7,704 nt of DNA from Chloroflexota bacterium (GTDB lineage Bacteria > Chloroflexota > Anaerolineae > Anaerolineales > Anaerolineaceae), in NCBI GenBank assembly GCA_029265085.1, contig JAJUJY010000185.1:1-7704 (forward strand), read 5' to 3'. How positions within the stretch are numbered: the stretch's first letter is position 1; each line of letters opens with the position of its first letter. The translations under genes and the position numbers were made by a program. The notes below the pieces were generated by a model. The model saw nothing but the letters and a program-made list of their open reading frames with translations, ran no database searches and was not told the origin of the DNA. This document shows positions 1-6,271 of the stretch, piece after piece.

Positions 1-1210
1 GGGTATTCATATCATCTTCGCACATCATGGCATACGCGGCCATGGTGGCCAATTCATCATCCTTTAAAATATCAAACAGCACCTCAAATGGATCACGATC
101 AGTGGTCTGCGCAATTTGAGCAAGTGACTTTCCCATCGATTCAGGGTGGTTTGGCGAATCGACAATCATGGTTCCGTCGAAACCGGCATTGGCAAACTGG
201 GTTTCCGTTTCATCGCTCGGATGCAGCATCTCTTCCCGAATGCGCATTCGGCCGGAAGATGTGGCAAGTAATTTAATCAATCCTTTTGCGCCTTCTACGT
301 GAAAACGCGGCGGGATGAGGGTCTTTAGGGTGGTTGAACTGGATGTATATGGATACGCATCGAGATATATCTCAATGCCTTGATTCTGCGCTTGTTTTAC
401 CAGTTCGAGAGTCTGGTGTATTTTGCCCCAGTTCCTCTTTCCAGCAGCTTTATGATGTGATAGCAGCAAGTATGCGCCAGATTGTTGCGCAACTTCGATC
501 ATTTCCTCTACCGATTCAATCAACCTATTTCCTTCACTTCGCAAGTGAACAGTGATACCTCCCTGCCAGCGTGCAGCCTCTTTTGCCAATGTAACCAGTT
601 CATCCTTTTGAGCATACACACCGGGGGGATAGATTAACCCATACGAAATTCCCAGTGCACCTGCCTGCATGGCTTCCTTAAGTAGACTGCACATTGCTGA
701 GAGTTCGCTGGCTGTGGCTTCGGAGGCAGAAGAACCCATCACGGCTGCCCTAAGTGTTCCATGTCCCACAAAAAATGCCAGGTTATCTCCGGGGCAAGTC
801 CGGTCATATGAAGTTAAGCAGGATGCAAAAGTTGGAAACTGTGCGAGTCTGCCAATTGCCTCAGCAGAGAGAAAAGGCATTGTCTCAGCTACTTGAAGCG
901 CTTTTCCCTGCGGAATTGGAGCAAGCGAGAGGCCGCACATACCGGCAATTTCTGTGGTAATTCCCTGCTGCAGCTTGTTCCAACAGGAAGGCTCATCAAA
1001 AAGGGTTAAATCGGTATGGCTGTGTGTATCAATAAAGCCCGGGCAGATGATCAAACCAGCAGCATCGAGACATGTTTTCGCCTGAATATTTTCCAGATTC
1101 CCAATCGCTGCAATCTGCTCGCCCTGGATGGCAAGATCTGCTGGAAAAGGCGGCAAGCCGCTTCCATCCAGGATAGAACCACCGCGCAAAATTACATCAA
1201 ACAGGCTCAT
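1..1210 (-). CDS. N-acyl-D-amino-acid deacylase (D-aminoacylase-type amidohydrolase), 3' end cut by window edge
   Basis: Metal-dependent amidohydrolase of the D-aminoacylase family, which in characterised members hydrolyses N-acyl-D-amino acids to a carboxylate and a free D-amino acid in the cytoplasm. I translated the reverse strand and the frame is open for 403 codons, with no stop before the edge. It starts with a family-typical N-terminal beta segment (FDVILRGGSILDGSG, residues 4-18). The metal-site HxH is FIDTHSHTD (His63, His65). The bridging Cys is in AGMCGLSLAP (Cys92). Next come VGHGTLRAAVMG (148-159), VHLRSEGN (His222), SHHKAAG (His252) and DAYPYTSSSTTL (284-295). These match the metal-ligand order known from Alcaligenes D-aminoacylase. 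The catalytic Asp expected in a downstream GSDG motif, and roughly the last 100 or more residues, lie outside the window. The ATG overlaps the TGA of the preceding gene (ATGA), so translation is probably coupled. The exact acyl or amino-acid substrate cannot be read from sequence; dipeptidase- or dihydroorotase-like activity is the main alternative. Confidence 0.9.
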   Translation of the reverse strand, partial: MSLFDVILRGGSILDGSGLPPFPADLAIQGEQIAAIGNLENIQAKTCLDAAGLIICPGFIDTHSHTDLTLFDEPSCWNKLQQGITTEIAGMCGLSLAPIPQGKALQVAETMPFLSAEAIGRLAQFPTFASCLTSYDRTCPGDNLAFFVGHGTLRAAVMGSSASEATASELSAMCSLLKEAMQAGALGISYGLIYPPGVYAQKDELVTLAKEAARWQGGITVHLRSEGNRLIESVEEMIEVAQQSGAYLLLSHHKAAGKRNWGKIHQTLELVKQAQNQGIEIYLDAYPYTSSSTTLKTLIPPRFHVEGAKGLIKLLATSSGRMRIREEMLHPSDETETQFANAGFDGTMIVDSPNHPESMGKSLAQIAQTTDRDPFEVLFDILKDDELATMAAYAMMCEDDMNT

Positions 1211-2628
1211 TTCTTCACCCGGGAAAAGCTGATCGGTTCATCCATCTCATGTTCCATATTGATTTCAACCCGGGTGATCTGGCCAGAAAAATCAGAAACG
1301 AACCGGACTGGGACTGCCATCCCCTGGTAATCGAAATAAAAGGTATTGAAATTCAAATGAATCAGAGGAATATCATAGATATTAAAGTGAAGCAGCAAAG
1401 CCTGATCAATTAATTTGATTTGTAACTCACCATAGCCCTTATTTTCATATGCCCCCACCAATTCTTCCAAAGGTTGAAAGGGTTTCAGATCAGAATTTTT
1501 ACTGGACAACAATCTCTGCGACCGGGCAGCCAACCCTTGAGAAAACGCTGACTGAATTGAGCGGTGATAACCAAGCCAATCGCGATTTTCCCAGCCAACG
1601 CCATGATCAAGAATACTAAATAGCAAAGGAGTACAAACATCTTCACCAGCGGTATTCACCATTACAAAAATCCCCAAATCCTTTTCAGGTGCAATGGCCG
1701 CCTGCGAGAAAAAGCCGTTGATTCCGCCGGTATGACGAACCAATTTCACCCCGCGGTAGCGTTCCACGTACCATCCCATCCCATAACTGCGGTAAGTAAA
1801 ATCGGGAGTGTTGAGGAATTGCGAGACTGCGATGATCTGCGGCGAAGTAATTTCTCGTAAGGATCGTTCCGAGATAATTTGATTCCCCTTAAAGGACCCG
1901 CCTGATAGGAGCATCTTTAACCAATTCACCAAATTACTCGATGTGGAATTAATACATCCCGCTCCGCCAATATTATCGATATTGAGGCAGGGAAGATCTA
2001 TTGCTCCGTTTGGGGTGCTGATATAGGGCGTGGCAAAATTACCCAATCCACCAAGCTCGTTCACCGAACAGGTAGTCCGGTTCATTTCCAGCGGTGTAAA
2101 AATTTCTTGCGCCAGAAATTGGGGAAATGGGATTCCGGTAATCGCTGCAATCACTTCGCCTACCAAAAGATACATCTGATTGGTATAGCGGAACTCAGCA
2201 CGGAACTCATAGCGAGGGGGCAAAAACCGGTAGCGTTGAAGAATCTCGACCCTTGAAAAAGGTGAACCCATCCAGGAAAATTCATGGCGCGGCATCCCGC
2301 TGCGGTTCAACAGCGCGTCTCGAATAGTCAGATGATTCCCTGCGTATTCATCCATCATCGAAAACCAGGGTAGGTATTTCCGAACCGGATCATCCCAATT
2401 CATCAAACCCCGATCTACACAAATACCGGCAGCGGCAGCAGTGAAAGCCTTAGTCGTTGACCCAATGGGATAAATGGTATTAACCTCCACTGGATCACCT
2501 GTCTGGTTGCGAACGCCTGCAGATAGAGTATAGGTTTCACCATGGTCCACCACAGCCACTTGAATTCCACGGATGTTAAAGTAAGCAAGATAATCCTGCA
2601 ATTGTTCTTCAAGAAAGGCTTTATCCAT
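1207..2628 (-). CDS. Class C beta-lactamase-like serine hydrolase (S12 family), second of a tandem pair
   Basis: A 473-residue serine hydrolase of the beta-lactamase/D-aminopeptidase/esterase superfamily (Pfam Beta-lactamase type). All three active-site elements are visible: SxxK at GSTTK (Ser57 nucleophile, Lys60), the Tyr-x-Asn element at RYTN (Tyr148, Asn150), and the KTG-equivalent HTG at VRHTGGINGF (His299-Gly301). Residues about 378-470 form a separate C-terminal beta-rich domain beginning LEELVGAYENKGYGEL, like the DUF3471-type domain often attached to these enzymes. There is no signal peptide or lipobox, so a cytoplasmic location is likely, unlike secreted resistance beta-lactamases. 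The ATG lies 3 bases after the stop of the upstream paralogue and has a GAGG site 7 bases before it. The stop overlaps the start of the D-aminoacylase-type gene. Family members include D-aminopeptidases, esterases and amide hydrolases; the substrate here is unknown, but the neighbour makes a D-amino-acid amide or peptide plausible. Confidence 0.93.
   Translation of the reverse strand: MDKAFLEEQLQDYLAYFNIRGIQVAVVDHGETYTLSAGVRNQTGDPVEVNTIYPIGSTTKAFTAAAAGICVDRGLMNWDDPVRKYLPWFSMMDEYAGNHLTIRDALLNRSGMPRHEFSWMGSPFSRVEILQRYRFLPPRYEFRAEFRYTNQMYLLVGEVIAAITGIPFPQFLAQEIFTPLEMNRTTCSVNELGGLGNFATPYISTPNGAIDLPCLNIDNIGGAGCINSTSSNLVNWLKMLLSGGSFKGNQIISERSLREITSPQIIAVSQFLNTPDFTYRSYGMGWYVERYRGVKLVRHTGGINGFFSQAAIAPEKDLGIFVMVNTAGEDVCTPLLFSILDHGVGWENRDWLGYHRSIQSAFSQGLAARSQRLLSSKNSDLKPFQPLEELVGAYENKGYGELQIKLIDQALLLHFNIYDIPLIHLNFNTFYFDYQGMAVPVRFVSDFSGQITRVEINMEHEMDEPISFSRVKK
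1215..1220 (-). promoter_or_regulatory. Moderate ribosome binding site of the D-aminoacylase-type gene
   Basis: The reverse strand reads GGGTGA four bases before the ATG at 1210. It is a weaker match than those of the serine hydrolases and lies inside the upstream coding region. Coupling through the ATGA overlap probably helps. Confidence 0.45.
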
Positions 2629-2631
2629 GTT

Positions 2632-4017
2632 TTATCCTCGTTTCACCATCACACAGGCTAACTGCGCCGGGTTAATTACATAAAGGTTCAATTGATCTAC
2701 TTTTCCTAAGATATTGAGACTGAACTCAACCCAAACCGGCATATTGGAAACAGGCACCTTACCTTTAAAAATCATTCCGGTCACATGCTCCAGATATACC
2801 TTTCCACCAGGATGGATAAACCGCAACTTGCCTTCCTCGAGGACCACGTTCGCAGTTCCATACCCAGGGTCGGTATATTCCCCGGTCATTTCCTCACATT
2901 GAAGGGGACATTTGGTTTGATGGATTTCGCTGGATTCTTTTTGCTTAGCCTGTGCCTCCAGGCGGGCAAAATGATTCTGGAATAATTTGGGATAATTACA
3001 AAACTGCGATCCTGTCAAAGAATCCACCGCCACCCGCTGCATCATGCTGGTGAGAGCTGGAACCATTCCGTTAGTCAAGATCACCACACCAGATTTGGTG
3101 GATGGAATCAAAGTCAGAGAAGATGCAAATCCATCAATAATCCCGGCATGCCGGACAATTTTCTTACCCCGGTAACTGACAACCATCCATCCAGGCGCGT
3201 AGCTGTACATGCTTTCTCCTGGCATCAATGTAGAATCACCCATGTACATGTGAGGTTTGAAGAGTTCCCCAGTAAGATGGGAGAATTTCCCATCGAGCAG
3301 AGAAAGCAGGTATTTCAGACAATCGTCCAGGGAAAGTTTGATCCCTCCGCAAGGATTATCTGCCGAACAAGACTGGTAAGCTGTGTTAACCGGCTTACCC
3401 TTTTCAATGACATATCCTTTACTATACGGTGCTGGCACCACTTCACCACGGAAGGATGCCTTAATTCCCAATGGACCAGCGATCTTCTCCCGAATCAACG
3501 CTTCCCAGGAGCACTGGTAGATTTTTTCCAGCAAAACACCAAGCGCAACGATCATTTGATTTTGATATTCTGCCCGCTCTCGCAGGGTGTAGTTGAATTT
3601 TAAATACTTAAGCCTGCGAATGAATTCAGTGCGATCAAAATCAGCATTAAAAAAAGCCAGGTCGTGGTTTCCCAACCCGCTGCGATGGCAGGCCATATCG
3701 CGTGCAGTGAGATGATACGTAATATACGGATCAGAAAGTTCAAATTCAGGCCAATAGTCTTTGACTGGTTTATCCCAATCCAGGCGGCCTTCCTGAACAG
3801 CGATAGCTGCTAACAATGCGGTGAAAGTTTTCGTGCAGCTTGCCAGATCGAAAATAGTCTGAGGGGTGACTTTTTCTCCTTTTTCGATATCCGCCAACCC
3901 AAATCCTCGGGCAAAATCAATCTTTCCCTGACGTATGATCCCAATCGCCATTCCAGGGGCGGGAATGACTTTTCGGCTCAGAATTTGCATCGCCTGCAGA
4001 ACAAGATACTGTCCCAT
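2632..4017 (-). CDS. Class C beta-lactamase-like serine hydrolase (S12 family), first of a tandem pair
   Basis: A 461-residue protein of the same superfamily as the next gene. The N-terminal strand PGMAIGIIRQGKIDFARGFG (21-40) is the usual opening of these enzymes. The SxxK nucleophile motif is LASCTK (Ser60, Lys63), Tyr-x-Asn is at EYQNQM (Tyr151, Asn153), and the third motif is VRHAGIIDGFASS (His290, Gly292, HAG instead of HTG). A C-terminal domain from about 370 to 461 (EEMTGEYTDPGYGTANV) matches the DUF3471-like domain of its partner. No export signal is seen. It follows the LacI gene by 17 bases and has a TGGAG Shine-Dalgarno site placed well for this ATG. Local similarity to the second copy (RGKKIVRHAGIIDGF versus RGVKLVRHTGGINGF) indicates an old duplication or two related acquisitions, not a recent copy. 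All catalytic residues are present, so both copies are probably active, perhaps on different substrates. Confidence 0.93.
   Translation of the reverse strand: MGQYLVLQAMQILSRKVIPAPGMAIGIIRQGKIDFARGFGLADIEKGEKVTPQTIFDLASCTKTFTALLAAIAVQEGRLDWDKPVKDYWPEFELSDPYITYHLTARDMACHRSGLGNHDLAFFNADFDRTEFIRRLKYLKFNYTLRERAEYQNQMIVALGVLLEKIYQCSWEALIREKIAGPLGIKASFRGEVVPAPYSKGYVIEKGKPVNTAYQSCSADNPCGGIKLSLDDCLKYLLSLLDGKFSHLTGELFKPHMYMGDSTLMPGESMYSYAPGWMVVSYRGKKIVRHAGIIDGFASSLTLIPSTKSGVVILTNGMVPALTSMMQRVAVDSLTGSQFCNYPKLFQNHFARLEAQAKQKESSEIHQTKCPLQCEEMTGEYTDPGYGTANVVLEEGKLRFIHPGGKVYLEHVTGMIFKGKVPVSNMPVWVEFSLNILGKVDQLNLYVINPAQLACVMVKRG
2636..2639 (-). promoter_or_regulatory. Ribosome binding site of the second serine hydrolase gene
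   Basis: GAGG on the reverse strand, 7 bases before the ATG at 2628. It overlaps the last Arg-Gly codons of the upstream paralogue, and that gene's TAA stop lies in the spacer, so termination and initiation occur at nearly the same place. Confidence 0.75.
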
Positions 4018-4022
4018 TTCTT

Positions 4023-4027
4023 TCTCC
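4023..4027 (-). promoter_or_regulatory. Ribosome binding site of the first serine hydrolase gene
   Basis: The reverse strand reads GGAGA five bases before the ATG at 4017 (GGAG with 6-base spacing). It lies in the 17-base gap after the regulator stop and supports this start. Confidence 0.8.
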
Positions 4028-4034
4028 AGATAGG

Positions 4035-5090
4035 TTAGGCCTTCGGTAATGGAACCACTGAAGCCTGCTCGATATATTCCCCGTCCAACTCAATTTGCTG
4101 CAAATTTCCGGGGTGATCAATTTCTTCAAAAAGGATTTGTCCTGCACGACGAGCAATTTCGCTGTAATCCACGCGGATTGTTGACAGTGCAGGTTCAATA
4201 AATTTCAGTGTATTAATATTGTCAAAACCGATGATACTGATATCTTCCGGCACTCGAATTTTTAATTTCTTCAAACCGGTCATCATCCAGATCGCGGTAA
4301 AATCGTCGTAGCACATTAATGCAGTGGGGTCGTATTTCTTAACAAGATCTTGGGTAAAACCCTTCGCCCCATCTTGGGTATGCCTGTCTTCATAAAAAAT
4401 TGGAATATCTGAGCGAACGGTCGCAATACCTGCTTCATTCATCGCATCAAGGTATCCCCGAATCCGTTCTTCATAAACATATCGGTTATACCTTCCACTA
4501 CCTGCCTTAAGATTTGAAAGATATTCTCCGAACATCGCCTCCACAAAGACAACACGGCGGTGTCCAAGATCCAGCAGGCGTTGAGTGGCCTGCTTGACCA
4601 GACCATACTCATTGACAGTGATCGAATGAGCGGCAATATCAGGCAGCAAGTTTAAAATTTGGACAACTGCAATTCCTTTAGACATTGCCAAACGCAGCAT
4701 TTCACCGCGGCGGTCTATCGGAAAAATTATGATGCCATCGACATTGTATTCAATCAGCCGTTGAATGTTCTGAGCTTCTAGTAAGGGATTGGAATTAGAT
4801 GATGTGAAATGCAGATAATAATTTCGTTCAATGCATAATTTTTGAACGTAATCGTACATCATGATATTGAACTCATTGCTCATATTATGGAGAACGAGAC
4901 CAACTGCATTGCTGCGCCCCTTGACCAGGCTTTGTGCAGCCCGATCAGGAAAATAACCGACCTCGGCAATCAAATCAAGAATTTTTTTCCTGGTTTCTTC
5001 ATTAATCCCGGTTTTACCATAAATTGCACGGTTAACCGTACCCCGTGATACACCGGCCATTCTGGCGATATCTTCCATGGTGTATTTCAT
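4035..5090 (-). CDS. LacI-family transcriptional regulator
   Basis: A 351-residue regulator of LacI/GalR architecture. The DNA-binding headpiece is at residues 4-25 (TMEDIARMAGVSRGTVNRAI), with Arg16, Gly17 and Arg21 at the three usual base-recognition positions. The hinge helix is around residues 48-57 (PDRAAQSLVK); Leu55 corresponds to the minor-groove-inserting leucine. The periplasmic-binding-protein-like sensor follows: VGLVL at 63-67, a conserved-type Arg in YEERIRGYLDAM (Arg209), and IIGFDN (Asp290). The Arg and Asp sit where LacI and PurR contact their effectors, so it probably binds a small molecule, most often a sugar in this family. The start is strongly supported: it overlaps the upstream TGA (ATGA) and is preceded by a perfect GGAGG at 7 bases. 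Residues about 185-205 are a little longer and richer in Tyr, Gly and Ser than usual. It is probably the local repressor of this cluster, acting at an operator outside the window; that role is inferred from position. Confidence 0.95.
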   Translation of the reverse strand: MKYTMEDIARMAGVSRGTVNRAIYGKTGINEETRKKILDLIAEVGYFPDRAAQSLVKGRSNAVGLVLHNMSNEFNIMMYDYVQKLCIERNYYLHFTSSNSNPLLEAQNIQRLIEYNVDGIIIFPIDRRGEMLRLAMSKGIAVVQILNLLPDIAAHSITVNEYGLVKQATQRLLDLGHRRVVFVEAMFGEYLSNLKAGSGRYNRYVYEERIRGYLDAMNEAGIATVRSDIPIFYEDRHTQDGAKGFTQDLVKKYDPTALMCYDDFTAIWMMTGLKKLKIRVPEDISIIGFDNINTLKFIEPALSTIRVDYSEIARRAGQILFEEIDHPGNLQQIELDGEYIEQASVVPLPKA

Positions 5091-6259
5091 ACCTTTTCCT
5101 CCGGTTCTTCGTACTCGTAGTTAATTTCTGGAAATTTCACAACCACTTGACGCACATCCACATTGATTAAGTTTACGAGATAACGATTGAAAAAGGTGAA
5201 TAATACAGTCGTCATCAATTCAATCATCCGGTGCCCTTGAATCCGGCCATTTGCCCCCAGCCACTTGGGGAAAGAACCATAAACAATAGAGCCATCCGAA
5301 AAATTTAGGTGTTTTGCTGAAGGAATTTCAACCCAATGGATCCCTTTTTGATCTGGATGAAACCCAGTTTGCAGACCTCGCTTTTGGGATGAAAGCACCA
5401 TCATGGGTAAGTTAACCTTGCGGTCCAGGAAGTCCCCGCCAAATTGCCCGCCGTCCATATTGACACCACATGCAAAACGTTGATCATCCAACATCACCCG
5501 CAGTGCAACTGCTCCGCCAAAAGAGTGGCCAAATGCCCCGAAGTGGTTCGTGTTTAGATGACCGTGAAGAAAAGGATCTTCTCTGGATTGAATCCAATCT
5601 GCCACCTGCTGCAAATCCCGCGTCCATACCTTCGTTCTTTCCGAAGAATATTTATTCTCAATAATCATCAACCGAATATATTCGCCCGGATTCTTTTTAA
5701 TACTCATTCCTTTGTGTTTCTTAATGAATTCGTCCATTTCTTCACGAAAATGGCGCATGATAGCCGGGTTCATCGGGAACTTTTCGCCATCTACAACTGT
5801 ACAAAATCCTTCACCAGTATGACCAACGGCTATGACAACGTATCCTAGCGAAGCCAATGATTCGCAAACCAGGTAATTGGTTCGGTTGGTCAGGGAATGT
5901 CCATGTGAATAAATGACAACTGGACAATTTTTAGCGGTGACAGCAAAAGGAGCATTAGGTTGCGAATGTGTTTTGAGTTTTGCTAAATAAGCATAGATAT
6001 CTGGACCATCTCCGGAATGCATGCGGGTCATTTCCAGGTCAGAAAAGTACGTCTCAACTGGCAGAGATGTAAATTCTGCGGGATACCAGATCTTTAACCC
6101 AATCTTCCGGATCGGGCCATCTTCAAGGGTTGATTCGTCCCGAGCCAGGTAGGTTTCGCGGGTGCCAACCGGGAATTTTCCCACTGGAACAGGCAAGCTG
6201 ATGGATTTCAGCATCCATCGTTGAAGCAACTTACTGGCCAATAATCTTTTTGGCTTCAT
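5087..6259 (-). CDS. Alpha/beta hydrolase, platelet-activating-factor acetylhydrolase-like
   Basis: A 390-residue serine esterase or lipase-like enzyme. The N-terminal stretch LPVPVGKFPVGTRETYL (22-38) and GLKIWYPAE (54-62) resemble the opening of bacterial PAF-acetylhydrolase-like proteins. The oxyanion-hole region is PVVIYSHGHSL (113-123). The nucleophile elbow is GAFGHSFGGA (Ser246). The likely acid is in GVNMDGG (Asp269). The likely catalytic histidine is in SAKHLNFSD (His317), a His-x-x-FSD pattern typical of PAF-acetylhydrolases. Residues about 150-215 form a charged, helix-rich insertion between the oxyanion strand and the nucleophile, probably a lid. The N-terminus is basic but lacks a convincing hydrophobic signal core, so cytoplasmic action is likely. 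The start follows the previous stop by 8 bases with only a weak TTAGG ribosome site, suggesting reinitiation. In this cluster it may remove acetyl or other short acyl esters; dienelactone-hydrolase-like activity is an alternative. Confidence 0.88.
   Translation of the reverse strand: MKPKRLLASKLLQRWMLKSISLPVPVGKFPVGTRETYLARDESTLEDGPIRKIGLKIWYPAEFTSLPVETYFSDLEMTRMHSGDGPDIYAYLAKLKTHSQPNAPFAVTAKNCPVVIYSHGHSLTNRTNYLVCESLASLGYVVIAVGHTGEGFCTVVDGEKFPMNPAIMRHFREEMDEFIKKHKGMSIKKNPGEYIRLMIIENKYSSERTKVWTRDLQQVADWIQSREDPFLHGHLNTNHFGAFGHSFGGAVALRVMLDDQRFACGVNMDGGQFGGDFLDRKVNLPMMVLSSQKRGLQTGFHPDQKGIHWVEIPSAKHLNFSDGSIVYGSFPKWLGANGRIQGHRMIELMTTVLFTFFNRYLVNLINVDVRQVVVKFPEINYEYEEPEEKV
5098..5102 (-). promoter_or_regulatory. 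Strong ribosome binding site of the LacI-type regulator gene
   Basis: The reverse strand reads GGAGG, 7 bases before the ATG at 5090. It is embedded in the Glu-rich last codons of the upstream hydrolase gene (C-terminal EEPEEKV), so the same bases encode protein and recruit the ribosome. It decides the regulator start and makes the regulator the best-initiated gene in the window. Confidence 0.85.
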
Positions 6260-6266
6260 ACAGGAA

Positions 6267-6271
6267 CCTAA
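6267..6271 (-). promoter_or_regulatory. Weak ribosome binding site of the PAF-acetylhydrolase-like gene
   Basis: TTAGG on the reverse strand, 7 bases before the ATG at 6259. It shares bases with the TAG stop of the upstream glycosidase-like gene. This is the poorest site in the cluster, so the gene probably depends on ribosomes arriving from upstream. Confidence 0.4.

Noticed and set aside
1..1210. Frameshift or pseudogene in the amidohydrolase
   Set aside because: Base-by-base translation of the reverse strand gives one continuous 403-codon frame with motifs in the expected order; the only missing part is cut by the window edge.
1016..1330. Plus-strand open frame of 104 codons across the junction of the second serine hydrolase and the amidohydrolase
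   Set aside because: It lies antisense to two well-supported genes and has a low-complexity, non-family-like translation.
3148..3603. Plus-strand open frame of 151 codons opposite the first serine hydrolase
   Set aside because: It is antisense to a gene with all catalytic motifs intact; its own translation shows no recognisable domain and there is no matching operon context.
1207..4017. Antibiotic-resistance beta-lactamase genes
   Set aside because: The SxxK/YxN/HxG motifs are shared with D-aminopeptidases and esterases. No signal peptide is visible, a DUF3471-like C-terminal domain is present, and the genes sit in a catabolic-looking operon.
4018..4034. Promoter or terminator in the largest intergenic gap
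   Set aside because: The gap is only 17 bases and is accounted for by the ribosome binding site; there is no hairpin with a T tract.
3917..4198. Minus-strand open frame of 93 codons spanning the regulator end and the first serine hydrolase start
   Set aside because: It is an out-of-frame shadow of both genes; each of those has correct motifs and its own ribosome site in the other frame.
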